From Methylobacterium thuringiense (lineage in GTDB: Bacteria; Pseudomonadota; Alphaproteobacteria; Rhizobiales; Beijerinckiaceae): 64,000 nucleotides of DNA. Under the pieces are notes generated by a model, which made no database searches, was not told where the DNA came from, and saw only the letters and a list, made by a program, of their open reading frames with translations. A program made the position numbers and the translations under genes. Shown here piece by piece: positions 25,101 through 33,635 of this stretch. Position 1 is the first letter of the stretch. Every line of letters starts with the position of its first letter. The stretch lies in NCBI RefSeq assembly GCF_022179645.1, contig NZ_BPRA01000006.1:62001-126000 (forward strand), written 5' to 3'.

Positions 25101-25273
25101 AGGTCATGCAGCGGATCGCCGTGCCGATGATCGGCGGCATGGTCTCCTCGACCGTGCTGACCCTCGTGGTGATCCCGGCGGTCTACGGGCTGGCGAAGGG
25201 ATGGGGCCTGTCCGGAGCCGGGATGCCGACCAAATCCGTCGAACGTATCGAAACACCCTTGGCGGTGGAGTGA
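22106..25273 (+). CDS. cusA: CusA-type copper/silver RND efflux pump (HME4)
   Basis: A full-length (1055 aa) heavy-metal RND pump with twelve predicted membrane helices and two large periplasmic loops. The helix 4 signature A-V-G-A-M-I-D-A-A-I-V-M-I-E-N at about residues 396-410 is the HME4 (copper/silver) type and differs from the DFG-containing type of the second RND pump in this window. It starts by ATGA overlap with cusB and is followed by a GC-rich terminator-like hairpin. It pumps monovalent copper or silver out of the periplasm or cytoplasm. Confidence 0.92.
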   Translation: MIARLIAWSARNLVLVLIGTVFAVGAGLYALKTLPLDAIPDLSDVQTIVYTEYPGQAPQVIEDQVTYPLTTAMLTVPRSKVVRGFSFFGVSFVYVIFEDGTDPYWARSRVLEYLNTVAKRLPAGVTPTLGPDATGVGWVYQYVVVAKERTLAELRSLQDWVVRFGASRAEGVAEVAGVGGFVKQYNVVVDPNRLRAQGITLSKLREAIRSSNADVGGRTVELSEFEFVVRGRGYLKSVADIESIVLKAEAGTPLRVKDVAKVELGPDERRGITEMNGDGEVAGGIILQRFGANALNVIEGAKARLAEVAASLPKGTEILPVYDRSHLIEAAIETLKGTLIEESVIVALVCVVFLLHVRSALVAILMLPVGILMAFAGMKALGLGANIMSLGGIAIAVGAMIDAAIVMIENAHKHLERAAPGKSRVEILIEAASEVGPSLFFSLLIITVSFLPIFTLESQEGRLFGPLAFTKTFAMAASAVLSLTLVPALMVLFVRGRIIPEHRNPVNRLLIWLYRPLIAGVLRARVLTILLAVVVLAATAWPASRLGSEFMPDLDEGTLMYMPTTLPGISVTKAGDLLATQDRIIKSFPEVASVYGKAGRANTATDPAPSEMFETIVNLKPKVNWRPGVTTASLKAEMDAALQFPGVSNAWTQPIRARIDMLSTGIRTPVGIKVLGTDLAEMEKVARQVEAVVKAVPGTLSAYAERVQGGYFLDITPDREALGRYGLTVGDVQDVIGMALGGESVTNTVEGRERYTVNVRYPRAYRSDPRSIADEVQVPIPGGGTVPLGEVAKVQLNRGPTQIRTENGQLAVFIYVDVAGRDLGGYVAEARAAVANEVSLPQGTLVQWSGQVEYLDRATARLKVVVPLTLLIVFLLLYLNFRRLTETLIVMLSLPFALVGGVWLMWWMGFNLSVAVAVGFIALAGVAAETGVIMLVYLDHALAEVRADCERDGRTFTRDDLRRAIMVGAVERVRPKMMTVVAIMAGLLPILWSTGSGSEVMQRIAVPMIGGMVSSTVLTLVVIPAVYGLAKGWGLSGAGMPTKSVERIETPLAVE

Positions 25274-25387
25274 GACAGATGGATCGTGTCCTCGACCAGG
25301 CCTCTCCAATCCGATGTGGAAGGCACGCTTGGCACGACCTGCGTGATCGGGTTCCGGAGCCTTGGGGCGGAGGACGTCCGAAACGAT

Positions 25388-25407
25388 GAGGGGCCCCGAA
25401 GGGCCCC
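25388..25407. terminator. GC-rich hairpin between convergent cusA and the His-rich gene
   Basis: AGGGGCCC and GGGCCCCT enclose a CGAA loop. There is no T-tract, but its location between two convergent genes fits a shared terminator. Confidence 0.6.
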
Positions 25408-25414
25408 TGGACGA

Positions 25415-25678
25415 TCACATGCGGTGGTGGCGATGGCCATGGCCGTGGCGCATCATGTGCCCGCGATGATGGTGATGGTGGCGCATCATGTGGCCGCGAT
25501 GGTGGTGATGCCGCATCCCATGGCCGCGGTGGCCGTGCATGTCGTCCATGCGGACGTCCACGACGTTGGTGGTGGCGTCGACGGCGCCGATCATGCCGGG
25601 AGCGGCCGAGGCGGGTGCGGCGATGCCGATGGCGCCGAGGGCGGCCAGGGCTGCGACGGCGAGAAGGGACTTCCTCAT
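25415..25678 (-). CDS. exported histidine-rich protein (87 aa)
   Basis: After a clean signal peptide (starting M-R-K-S-L-L-A-V-A-A-L-A-A-L, cleavage after A-S-A) the mature part consists largely of repeated R-G-H-M-M-R-H-H-H-H units, more than twenty histidines in about 45 residues. It should bind divalent metal in the periplasm, likely nickel, cobalt, zinc or copper. The ATG at 25678 is preferred over a longer frame because it gives the signal peptide. It lies at the distal end of the minus-strand czc-type block. Confidence 0.75.
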   Translation of the reverse strand: MRKSLLAVAALAALGAIGIAAPASAAPGMIGAVDATTNVVDVRMDDMHGHRGHGMRHHHHRGHMMRHHHHHRGHMMRHGHGHRHHRM

Positions 25679-25850
25679 GGGGGGCTTCCTCGTGCTTTGT
25701 TGGTGGCCTGGATCAGGTCCGGGACCGATCCGGCGACATCGGGGAACGGCCATGCTTCCAGGACCGTTCCCCGGGGTGCGTACTTCCAAGCCCGGCATGG
25801 ATAAGGGAACGTTCATCCCGAGGTCGCCTCGGATCGGTCAGGAACCGCCT

Positions 25851-26393
25851 CTACCTCTGATCGCCGTCTTCCCCATCGATGAGGCGTCCGGCATGGACGT
25901 TCGCCGGATGGCCCGTCGTGGAGGCGTGCGCGCGGGAGCAGGCATCGTAGCGTTCGCCGCGCGAGAGCATCACCAGCCGACTGCTGCCGGGTCCGGGCTT
26001 GCCCACGGCGAGCAGCGTGCGGCCATTCGGCCAGGCCACGGTCTCGGAACGGGTATCCGACCGGGGCGGCCCGTTGCGGCGGGTGCCTTCCCGGAGGATG
26101 GCGTCGTAGCGCGCGGGCAACTCGGCGGCGGAGAGGGGCCGACTCAGCCAGACGACCTGCTGCAGCCCCTCGTCCCTGCACACTTCCAGGATGACCCGGT
26201 CGGTGTCTGCGCCCGATGCAATGGGCTTGTCGTGGAGGTAGGTCAGCGCCGTGACGTTCGCCTCCCGGTCAACCATCGAGGGCCTCGGAACGTCCGTCAC
26301 GGGCCCCCAGGCGAGGCCGAAGGGCGCCTCCTGCGCGGCCGCCGCGGTCGCCCAGGCCGACAGGAGAAGCGGCCCGAAAACCCTCGCGTCCAT
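25851..26393 (-). CDS. exported hypothetical protein in the czc-type block (180 aa)
   Basis: The protein has a short signal peptide (P-L-L-L-S-A-W-A-T-A-A-A-A-Q) and a mixed alpha/beta mature domain with one Cys at V-C-R-D-E and another near the end (Y-D-A-C-S-R). No family is recognised. It lies 22 bp after czcA on the same strand and is probably cotranscribed. Confidence 0.65.
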   Translation of the reverse strand: MDARVFGPLLLSAWATAAAAQEAPFGLAWGPVTDVPRPSMVDREANVTALTYLHDKPIASGADTDRVILEVCRDEGLQQVVWLSRPLSAAELPARYDAILREGTRRNGPPRSDTRSETVAWPNGRTLLAVGKPGPGSSRLVMLSRGERYDACSRAHASTTGHPANVHAGRLIDGEDGDQR

Positions 26394-26415
26394 GACACGC
26401 TCCTCCGGAACCCGG

Positions 26416-29400
26416 CTACTCGGCGGCCTGCGGCAGGACGGGATGAGACCGTGTCCCGACCTCCGCCGCCACGCTCTTCGCCGGTGCGATGGCCGCCGCG
26501 AACCTGGCGTAGAGCGCCGGCAGGACGACGAGGGTCAGCAGGGTCGCGCTGATGAGACCGCCGATCACCACCGTCGCCAGGGGGCGCTGGACCTCGGCGC
26601 CGGTCTCGGTCGCGAGCGCCATCGGCACGAACCCGAGGGACGCCACGAGGGCGGTCATCGCCACCGGACGGAGCCGGGTCATGGCGCCTTCCAGGATGGC
26701 CTCGCGCCTGGGCCGACCTTCCGCGATGAGCTGCTTGATGTAGGTCAGCATCACCAGGCCGTTGAGGACGGCCACCCCGGATAGGGCGATGAACCCAACC
26801 GCCGCCGGCACCGAGAACGGCATGCCGCGGAGCCATAGGGCGGCGATGCCCCCCGTCAGGGCCAGCGGCACCGCGCTGAACACCAGCAAGGCGTCCCGCG
26901 CCGAGTTCAGCGCAGAGAACAGCAATAGGAAGATCAGGAAGAAACACACCGGCACCACCACCATCAGGCGCTGTCGGGCCGAGGCCAGGTTCTCGAACTG
27001 GCCGCCCCAGGTCACGTAGTACCCGGCCGGGAGGCTGACCCCAGACCCGACCTTGGCCTGGGCCTCGGCCACCAGCGAGCCGATGTCGCGACCGCGGACG
27101 TTGGCGGTCACCACGACCCGACGCCGCCCGTTCTCGCGCGAGATCTGGTTCGGGCCCTCGGTCACCGAAAAGCTCGCGACCTGCTTCAGGAGCACCGAGG
27201 CGGCCCGACCGTTCAGGCCCGGGGGCAACGGCACGGGGATGTTTTCCAGGGCCTCGCGGTCCTCGCGCACCTTGTCGTTCAGGCGCACGACGATGGGGAA
27301 GCGACGGTCGCCCTCGAACACCATGCCGGCCTCGCGGCCGCCGATGGCCGCGCCGATGACGTCCTGGATCGCGGAGGTGCTCAGGCCGAGGCGGGCGGCC
27401 TCCGACTTGTTGATCTTGATCTCCAGGAACGGCAGCCCCGCCGTCTGCTCCACCTTGACGTCGTCGGCCCCTTCGACGCTGCGCAGGATGGCCGCGACCT
27501 GGTTGGCCGCCTTGAGCATCGGCTCGAACTCCTCGCCGAACACCTTCACGGCGAGGTCGCCGCGGGTGCCGGCCAGGAGTTCGTTGAAGCGAAGCTGGAT
27601 CGGCTGGGAGAACTCGTAGACGTTGCCGGCGAGCGCCCCGAGAGCCTTCTCGATCCGCTCCTGCAGCTCGCTCTTGGACAGGTCCGGGTCGGGCCACTCC
27701 TCCTGCGGCTTCAGGATGACGAAGGTATCCGACGAGCTCGGCGGCATCGGGTCGGAGGCGACTTCCGCCGTGCCGGTCTTCGAGAAGACGTAGGCGACCT
27801 GGGGGAATCTGCTGATCGCCTGCTCGACCTTCAGCTGCATCGCCTGCGACTGGGTCAGCGAGGTCGACGGGATGCGCTGGGCGTTGAGTGCGATGCTCTT
27901 CTCGTCGAGCTGCGGGATGAACTCCTGGCCCAGCCCCCTGAATAGGAGCCCGGCGCCGACGAGCAGCACCAGGGCGACCGCGACGAAGGTCATTGGGATG
28001 CGCAGGGCCGCCCCGAGGACCGGGCGGTAGGCGGCCTTGATCCCGCGGATGAGGACGTTGTCCTTCTCCGTGACCTTGCCGGTGATGACGATGGCGATCA
28101 TCGCCGGCACGAAGGTGAGCGACAGGACGAAGGCCGAGACGAGGGCGATGATGACGGTGAGCGCCATCGGCTCGAACATCTTGCCCTCGACCCCGGTGAA
28201 GGTGAGCAGCGGCACGTAGACGAGGATGATGATGGCCTGCCCGTAGAGGGACGGCTTGATCATCTCCTCGGCCGAGGCCCGTACGGTGGCGAGGCGCTCC
28301 TCCAGGTCGAGCTTGCGACCGAGTTCCCCCTGGCGCTCCGCGAGGCGGCGCAAGGCGTTCTCGGTGATGATGACGGCACCGTCGACGATGAGGCCGAAGT
28401 CGAGCGCCCCGAGGCTCATCAGGTTGGCGCTGATGCGGCCCTGGACCATCCCGGTCATGGTCATCAGCATCGCCACGGGGATGACCAGTGCGGTGACGAT
28501 GGCCGCACGGATGTTGCCGAGCAGCAGGAACAGGATGACGATGACGAGGGCGGCACCCTCGGCCAGGTTCTTGGCCACGGTCCGGATGGTGGCCTCGACC
28601 AGCAGGGTCCGGTTAAGGACGGTCTGGACCTCGACGCCGGGCGGGAGCGTGCGCCGGATCACCGTCATCCTCGCGTCGACGGCGGCCGAGACCGTCCTGC
28701 TGTTCTCGCCGATCAGCATTAGAGCCGTGCCGATGACGACCTCACGCCCGTCCTCGCTGCCCGACCCGGTGCGCAGGTCGCGCCCGATCCGGACCTCGGC
28801 GATGTCGGAGATGCGCACCGGGACGCCGCCGCGCGTGGTGACGACGACCGAGCCGATGTCCTCCATGGTCTCCAGGCGGCCGGCGGCGCGCACGACGTAG
28901 CCCTCGCCGTTGTCCTCCAGGTAGCGGGCACCCTGGTTGGCGTTGTTAGCCTCCAGCGCCCGGCCGATGTCGGCGAAGGACAGGTCGAGGGCGGTCAGCT
29001 TCATCGGGTCGGGCTGGACATGGTACTGCTTGTCGAAGCCGCCGATGCTGTCGACGCCGGCGACCCCGGGGACGGTCTTCACCTGGGGGCGGATGATCCA
29101 GTCCTGGACCGTGCGCAGGTAGGCCATGCGTTCGAGCTCTGTCGCAAGCCGCTGGCCCTCGGGGGTCAGGTAGCTCCCGTCGCCCTGCCAGCCCGGCTTG
29201 CCGTCCGGGGAGACCTTACGATCCTCCGGCTTGGCGTAGTGGATCGACCACATGTAGATCTCGCCCAGGCCCGTGGAGATCGGGCCCATGTGCGGCTCGG
29301 CCCCCGGCGGCAGGGTCGACTTCGCCTCGCCGATCCGCTCGGCGACCTGCTGGCGGGCGAAGTAGATGTCGAGCTTCTCGGAGAAGACGGCGGTGACCTG

Positions 29401-29673
29401 CGAGAAGCCGTTCCGCGAGAGCGAGCGGGTGTATTCGAGGCCCTTGATCCCGGCGAGCGCAGTCTCGACCGGGTAGGTCACCTGCTTCTCAATATCGACC
29501 GGGGAGAGCGACGGGGCCGTCGTGTTGATCTGCACTTGGTTGTTGGTGATGTCCGGCACCGCGTCGATGGGCAGCTTCGTCAGCGAGAACACGCCGAAGC
29601 CCGCCGCGAGCAGCGACAGGAGCACCACGAGCCAGCGCTGGTGGACGGAGAAGTCGAGGATCTTCGAGATCAT
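26416..29673 (-). CDS. czcA: CzcA-type divalent-metal RND efflux pump (HME1)
   Basis: A 1085-aa heavy-metal RND pump. The helix 4 signature L-D-F-G-L-I-V-D-G-A-V-I-I-T-E-N (about residues 425-440) is the HME1-type pattern of cobalt/zinc/cadmium exporters. The ATG at 29673 gives the family N-terminus (M-I-S-K-I-L-D-F-S-V); a longer upstream frame is a shadow of the adaptor gene. An insertion around residues 150-165 (K-V-S-P-D-G-K-P-G-W) is unusual to my eye but lies in a periplasmic loop. It is 11 bp downstream of the adaptor gene. No outer-membrane factor is next to it. Confidence 0.92.
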   Translation of the reverse strand: MISKILDFSVHQRWLVVLLSLLAAGFGVFSLTKLPIDAVPDITNNQVQINTTAPSLSPVDIEKQVTYPVETALAGIKGLEYTRSLSRNGFSQVTAVFSEKLDIYFARQQVAERIGEAKSTLPPGAEPHMGPISTGLGEIYMWSIHYAKPEDRKVSPDGKPGWQGDGSYLTPEGQRLATELERMAYLRTVQDWIIRPQVKTVPGVAGVDSIGGFDKQYHVQPDPMKLTALDLSFADIGRALEANNANQGARYLEDNGEGYVVRAAGRLETMEDIGSVVVTTRGGVPVRISDIAEVRIGRDLRTGSGSEDGREVVIGTALMLIGENSRTVSAAVDARMTVIRRTLPPGVEVQTVLNRTLLVEATIRTVAKNLAEGAALVIVILFLLLGNIRAAIVTALVIPVAMLMTMTGMVQGRISANLMSLGALDFGLIVDGAVIITENALRRLAERQGELGRKLDLEERLATVRASAEEMIKPSLYGQAIIILVYVPLLTFTGVEGKMFEPMALTVIIALVSAFVLSLTFVPAMIAIVITGKVTEKDNVLIRGIKAAYRPVLGAALRIPMTFVAVALVLLVGAGLLFRGLGQEFIPQLDEKSIALNAQRIPSTSLTQSQAMQLKVEQAISRFPQVAYVFSKTGTAEVASDPMPPSSSDTFVILKPQEEWPDPDLSKSELQERIEKALGALAGNVYEFSQPIQLRFNELLAGTRGDLAVKVFGEEFEPMLKAANQVAAILRSVEGADDVKVEQTAGLPFLEIKINKSEAARLGLSTSAIQDVIGAAIGGREAGMVFEGDRRFPIVVRLNDKVREDREALENIPVPLPPGLNGRAASVLLKQVASFSVTEGPNQISRENGRRRVVVTANVRGRDIGSLVAEAQAKVGSGVSLPAGYYVTWGGQFENLASARQRLMVVVPVCFFLIFLLLFSALNSARDALLVFSAVPLALTGGIAALWLRGMPFSVPAAVGFIALSGVAVLNGLVMLTYIKQLIAEGRPRREAILEGAMTRLRPVAMTALVASLGFVPMALATETGAEVQRPLATVVIGGLISATLLTLVVLPALYARFAAAIAPAKSVAAEVGTRSHPVLPQAAE

Positions 29674-29684
29674 GGTCGCCCCCC

Positions 29685-31031
29685 TCAGTGGTCGTGGTCG
29701 GCTTCGGCCTTGCCGAGCTCGGCCTTCAGGACGAAGGAGTTGGCCACCGCGACCTCCTCGCCGGGCTTGAGACCGGTCAGGATCTCGAAGGCGTCGTCGT
29801 CGGCCTTGCCGATGGTCACGTCCCGGCGCTCGAAGCCCTCCTGGGTGCGGACGAACACGACCTTCTCGCCACCGATGGTCTGGATCGCGGACTTTGGCAG
29901 CCGCACCCTCACCGGGTCGCGGGCGATCTCGACCTCGGTTGTCACGAAGGTGCCCGGCCGCCAGGCCATGTCCTTGTTCGGCAGGGCGACGATGACCCGG
30001 GCCGAGCGCGTCTCGGCGTTGAGGATCGGGCTGACGAAGACGACCTTGCCCTCGCCGCGGGAAGCGTCGTCGCCTCCGACGATGGTCACCTTGGCGCCCT
30101 CCCGGACCTTCGAGAGCTCCGTGGTCGGGACGGAAAGCTCGATCCACACGGAGGACAGGTCGGCGACGGTGTAGACGTCGGCCGGATCGCCCTCCTTGCC
30201 GACGGCGGTTCCGACATCGACCTTACGCTCGACCACACGGCCGGCGAGCGGGGACTTGAGCTCGTAGCGGCGCAGCGAAGATAGGTTCGGGGTAGTCTCG
30301 TCCTTCTTGGCGGACGTCGCGACCTCGGCCGCGTTGAGCCCCAGGGCCGATAGCTTCTGGCGGGCGAGATCGACCCGTAGGGTCGCTTCGGAGTAGGCGG
30401 CCTTGGCGTTCAGGAATGCGGACTCGGCCGAGATCCGCTTGTCCCAGAGAGCCTGCTGGCGGTCGAAGTTGGTCTTCTCCAGGTCCGCCTTGACCGTCGC
30501 GGTGAGGAAGTCGCTCTTGGCCTCGGCGACCTCACGGCTGTCGAGGATGGCCACGACCTCACCCTTGGCGACCTCCTCGCCGAGGCGCTTGCGCATCTCG
30601 GCCACGGTTCCGACGACCCGCACGGGGACGCGGGCGATCCGGTCGGCGTCCTGGGCGATGGTGCCGGGCACCAGGAGATGTCGCGAGAGGATGCCACCCT
30701 CGACCGTGGCGAGCTTGATGTCCTGCTCGGCGGCCTGCTCGGCAGTCATCTTGATATTACCCTCGCCCTCCTCGTCGTGGCCGTGCGCCTCGCCCCCGGC
30801 ATGCTTGTGCTCTCCTGCGGCATGCTCGTGGCCATGCTCGCCATGACCCTGGCCATGATCGGCTGCGGGTGTCGCCGGCTTGGTCATGGCTGCGTTGGTG
30901 GGCGGCGCTGCCCGGGCGTTCGTCAGGCCGGCGGCGGCGAGCGCGCCCTGCACGACCTCGGACACACGGGGGAAGGCACCGCCAACGGCGATGCCGATGG
31001 CCAGGAAGGCCACGGAGAGGAGTGCACGCAT
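29685..31031 (-). CDS. czcB: CzcB-type RND periplasmic adaptor with His-rich N-terminus
   Basis: A 448-aa membrane-fusion protein. After an N-terminal membrane anchor comes a histidine-rich metal-binding stretch (D-H-G-Q-G-H-G-E-H-G-H-E-H, about residues 58-90), then the hairpin, lipoyl and barrel domains (V-P-V-R-V-V-G-T-V-A-E-M; L-K-S-P-L-A-G-R-V-V-E-R) and a His-ending tail (D-H-D-H). The His-rich segment is typical of zinc/cobalt/cadmium-type adaptors and matches the HME1 signature of the pump 11 bp downstream. Confidence 0.9.
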   Translation of the reverse strand: MRALLSVAFLAIGIAVGGAFPRVSEVVQGALAAAGLTNARAAPPTNAAMTKPATPAADHGQGHGEHGHEHAAGEHKHAGGEAHGHDEEGEGNIKMTAEQAAEQDIKLATVEGGILSRHLLVPGTIAQDADRIARVPVRVVGTVAEMRKRLGEEVAKGEVVAILDSREVAEAKSDFLTATVKADLEKTNFDRQQALWDKRISAESAFLNAKAAYSEATLRVDLARQKLSALGLNAAEVATSAKKDETTPNLSSLRRYELKSPLAGRVVERKVDVGTAVGKEGDPADVYTVADLSSVWIELSVPTTELSKVREGAKVTIVGGDDASRGEGKVVFVSPILNAETRSARVIVALPNKDMAWRPGTFVTTEVEIARDPVRVRLPKSAIQTIGGEKVVFVRTQEGFERRDVTIGKADDDAFEILTGLKPGEEVAVANSFVLKAELGKAEADHDH

Positions 31032-31168
31032 GGAGGAAGGCCATTCGCCTGGGATCCGGCGAGCCGGTCAAGCGGCTTCCTGGATCCGGTTCGGATCACG
31101 CTCGATGAGGAAGCCGGCATCCGCAAGGATGGACGGCAGGCAAGCGCCACGGTCGTGGCGATGCGGCC

Positions 31169-31531
31169 TCAGGCGCGAGGCGGCCTCGGTAAACGGTCCG
31201 GTGAGATGGACCCGATGGCGGTGGTCACGGTCGCGTACAGAGCACGCCCGGTCGCCGGGGACGGCAACGCAGGTGCCTCGTCGACCCCAAGAGCCTGATG
31301 GCAACCGCAGTTGGCGTGACAGGCCGGGCAGGCATCGCCGTGGCCGGTGCCGGCCGCCTCGGTCGGGGCGGACACCGACAGTCCATGGCTGGCCGGGCGA
31401 TGGGCCTCGGCGGAATGGACCGTGCCGGGGACGACGAGCGACAGGACCAGGACGAGCGACAGCACGCGGACGGTGGTCGCCCACCAGCCGCGCATCGTCT
31501 CGTAGGCCCTGATCCGGGGTCCCGTGGTCAT
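31169..31531 (-). CDS. exported Cys/His-rich small protein (120 aa)
   Basis: An N-terminal hydrophobic segment (V-R-V-L-S-L-V-L-V-L-S-L-V-V-P) acts as a signal peptide. The mature part contains H-G-D-A-C-P-A-C-H-A-N-C-G-C-H, a dense metal-binding motif. The start could be the ATG at 31531 or at 31495. It lies upstream of czcB on the same strand, so it is probably a metal chaperone or sensor of the czc-type unit. No named family is certain. Confidence 0.65.
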   Translation of the reverse strand: MTTGPRIRAYETMRGWWATTVRVLSLVLVLSLVVPGTVHSAEAHRPASHGLSVSAPTEAAGTGHGDACPACHANCGCHQALGVDEAPALPSPATGRALYATVTTAIGSISPDRLPRPPRA

Positions 31532-31596
31532 GGTCGCCTTATGAACGATTCAGGGTCACGCGTACATGCCGGGTGAGCCACGACGAGGACGGAACC

Positions 31597-31842
31597 TCAA
31601 TAGTCGTCGTGATGATGGTGGTGCCTGCGCTCGCCGTAGAACCGGCGCTCGCCATAGTACGCCCGGTCGCCGTAATCCCGGTGCGGTCGGTGGATGACGA
31701 CGTCGTCATGGTCGCCATGGTGGTAGCGGTCGACATGGACGTCGCCGCGCCGGTCGAAGTCGCCGCCGTAGTATTGGGCGGACGCCGCGGCCGGGGCGAG
31801 GATCAGGCTGACGGCGACCAAGGCCAGAATGCGGACACGCAT
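31597..31842 (-). CDS. exported His/Tyr/Asp-rich protein (81 aa)
   Basis: A signal peptide (L-A-L-V-A-V-S-L-I-L-A-P-A-A-A-S-A) is followed by a low-complexity mature region with many His, Tyr, Arg and Asp residues, ending R-R-H-H-H-H-H-D-D-Y. It is probably periplasmic metal-binding. It lies between the truncated CDF gene and the Cys/His-rich gene on the same strand. Confidence 0.65.
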   Translation of the reverse strand: MRVRILALVAVSLILAPAAASAQYYGGDFDRRGDVHVDRYHHGDHDDVVIHRPHRDYGDRAYYGERRFYGERRHHHHHDDY

Positions 31843-31852
31843 GGCTCGTTCC

Positions 31853-32671
31853 TCAAGGGATGATGCCGTCAGGATCGGCTTCGACGGTTGAACTAGGCCT
31901 GAAACCGCCGTTCATCCATCGGTGGCCGGAAGCACCGAACCGATGTCTCGCGACACGGATACAGGGCTCCTCCGGTCGCACGGGTTGAAGGCATCCCCTT
32001 ACGGTCGGGCAAGTTTCCGATGGCTCACACGACGTGGGCGGGGGGAGGGCGCAGGCGGTGTCGGCGCTCGTCTCGACCTGCAGGGTGGTGTGGCCGATGC
32101 CGAACCGTTCCCTGATCCCGGCGGCGGCGTCCATCAGGAAGGCGTCGTCTGGTCGGCCGCCGGGCATCAGGAGATGGGCGGTGAGGTAGGTCTCGGTGGT
32201 GCTCATCGCCCAGACGTGCAGGTCGTGCAGGGCGGCGACCCCGGGCAGTCCTTCGAGATGGCTTCGGACCGCGTCCGGATCGATGCCCGGCGGGACGGCG
32301 GCGAGGGACAGCGTGAGGCTGTCGCGCAGGAGGCCCCAGGTGCTCCAGACGATGACCGCCACGATGGCGAGGCTGACGACGGGATCGAGCCAGGTCCACC
32401 CGGTGTAGAGGATCACGAGGCCGGCGATGACGACGCCCGCCGAGACGGCGGCGTCCGCGGCCATGTGCAGGAAGGCGCCCTTGATGTTGATGTCGCCCTT
32501 GGCCCCCGAGGCGAATAGCCAAGCGGTGATGCCGTTCACTAGGATGCCGATCGCGACCACGATCATCACGGTCTTGCCGGCGACCGGGACGGGCTCGCCG
32601 AAGCGCTGGATAGTCTCCCAGGCGATGGCGCCGACGGCGAAAAGCAGGAACACCGCGTTGAACAGGGCCGC
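31853..32671 (-). pseudogene. 5'-truncated cation diffusion facilitator (CzcD/DmeF-like)
   Basis: The frame matches CDF exporters only from the middle of helix 3 (A-A-L-F-N-A-V-F-L-L-F) onward. It keeps the helix 5 H-x-x-x-D metal site (H-M-A-A-D) and the cytoplasmic domain with L-H-D-L-H-V-W-A-M-S. Helices 1-2 with the first metal-site half are missing, and a TGA sits directly before the homologous part (about 32,672). A GTG at 32653 could start a 266-aa product, but it would lack half of the transport site. The break marks a recombination junction next to the unrelated module at 32,934. Confidence 0.75.
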
Positions 32672-32933
32672 TCAGCAAGTAGGTCACGGTACGCGCGGAG
32701 GAGTTCTGAGACCGAGTTATGGCCGAGGTGCCCGAGATGATGGCGGTCGGCGGCACGCGGCCGCTGGAGGAGATCCTCGTGGCCTGAGGGAGTCGGTACA
32801 TTGGGGCGCGAGGCTGCATAAGGAGCCGCTCGACGTGGACACCCTGAGGACGAAGATGATCGGCCGAAAGGAACACGGGAAGTATTTTGAGAAGGCACCG
32901 GACGGCACCCCCGTGCGCAAGGCCGGGTGAAAG
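32672..32933. other. junction sequence between the CDF fragment and the next module
   Basis: There is no complete gene here. A plus-strand frame ending at 32930 contains a protein-like tail (L-D-V-D-T-L-R-T-K-M-I-G-R-K-E-H-G-K-Y-F), possibly the C-terminal remnant of a disrupted gene. Its start is not visible and no family is recognised. Confidence 0.35.
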
Positions 32934-33635
32934 TCAGGTGGCCTTCTCGGGTTTCGGATCGCGCCTCGTCGTCGAGGCGGGTTGTTTGAGGGGCCACGCC
33001 GCCTTCCTGGCGAGCACCGTGCAGACGAAGCGCTCGCCGTAGGTGGCTGCGGTGTGCCGCACCACGAGGAACTGCAGCAGAAGGCAGCCAAGGTAGACCA
33101 TCAGGACCGTGGGCGGCTCGATCATGACGGCTGCGGCCGCACCCAGCCCGATCAGGCACAGCGCCGCGAACCCCGTGTAGTCGCGGGTGAAGAGGTACTC
33201 GCCATGGCTGTAGAGGACGGCCGGATCGTTCGCGCTGTCCTTGAAGAGCCGGTACCACATCCGGTTCTCGGCCACGGGGTCGGTCGGCCAGTCCTTGCCC
33301 AGCAGCTTCCTCAGGCCGTCGAGGTCGATGCGCGGATCGGAGACTGCGAACACGCTGAAGGCCCGATGGCCGGGTAATGCGTGCGTCCACCGCAGGAAGA
33401 CCAGCCGGGTCTTGGTGGGGTCGCTCAACAGGCCGTTGGCGACGGTGGTGAGGATGAGGGCCAAGGACAGCGGGACGAGGCTCGTGGCGCCCGCGACCAC
33501 GCCCTTGAGCCCAACGGTGGAGGCGGCTTGGTATTGCGAGAAACCGTAGAGGACGGCGACGTTCGCGGCGATGGTCGTCCAGAGCTTCGGCCGGTTCGCG
33601 TCCTTCAGGGCCTTGGACGTGGCTTCCTTGCTCAC
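32934..33635 (-). CDS. membrane protein paired with the MBL-fold hydrolase (233 aa)
   Basis: The protein has hydrophobic helices at about residues 20-36, 45-65 and a pair at about 160-200, around a soluble segment rich in Asp/Arg/Trp (D-P-R-I-D-L-D-G-L-R; E-N-R-M-W-Y-R-L-F-K). GTG at 33635 has GGAGGAG just upstream and overlaps the MBL gene's stop (GTGA), so the two are translationally coupled. I recognise no named family. A membrane effector or anchor for the hydrolase is plausible inference. Confidence 0.6.
   Translation of the reverse strand: MSKEATSKALKDANRPKLWTTIAANVAVLYGFSQYQAASTVGLKGVVAGATSLVPLSLALILTTVANGLLSDPTKTRLVFLRWTHALPGHRAFSVFAVSDPRIDLDGLRKLLGKDWPTDPVAENRMWYRLFKDSANDPAVLYSHGEYLFTRDYTGFAALCLIGLGAAAAVMIEPPTVLMVYLGCLLLQFLVVRHTAATYGERFVCTVLARKAAWPLKQPASTTRRDPKPEKAT

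Noticed and set aside
24029-25309. Minus-strand frame of 426 codons opposite cusA
   Set aside because: It is a shadow of the RND pump without a ribosome-binding site or recognisable motif.
29020-30174. Plus-strand frame of 384 codons across czcA/czcB
   Set aside because: It runs across the boundary of two real minus-strand genes and has no protein-like features.
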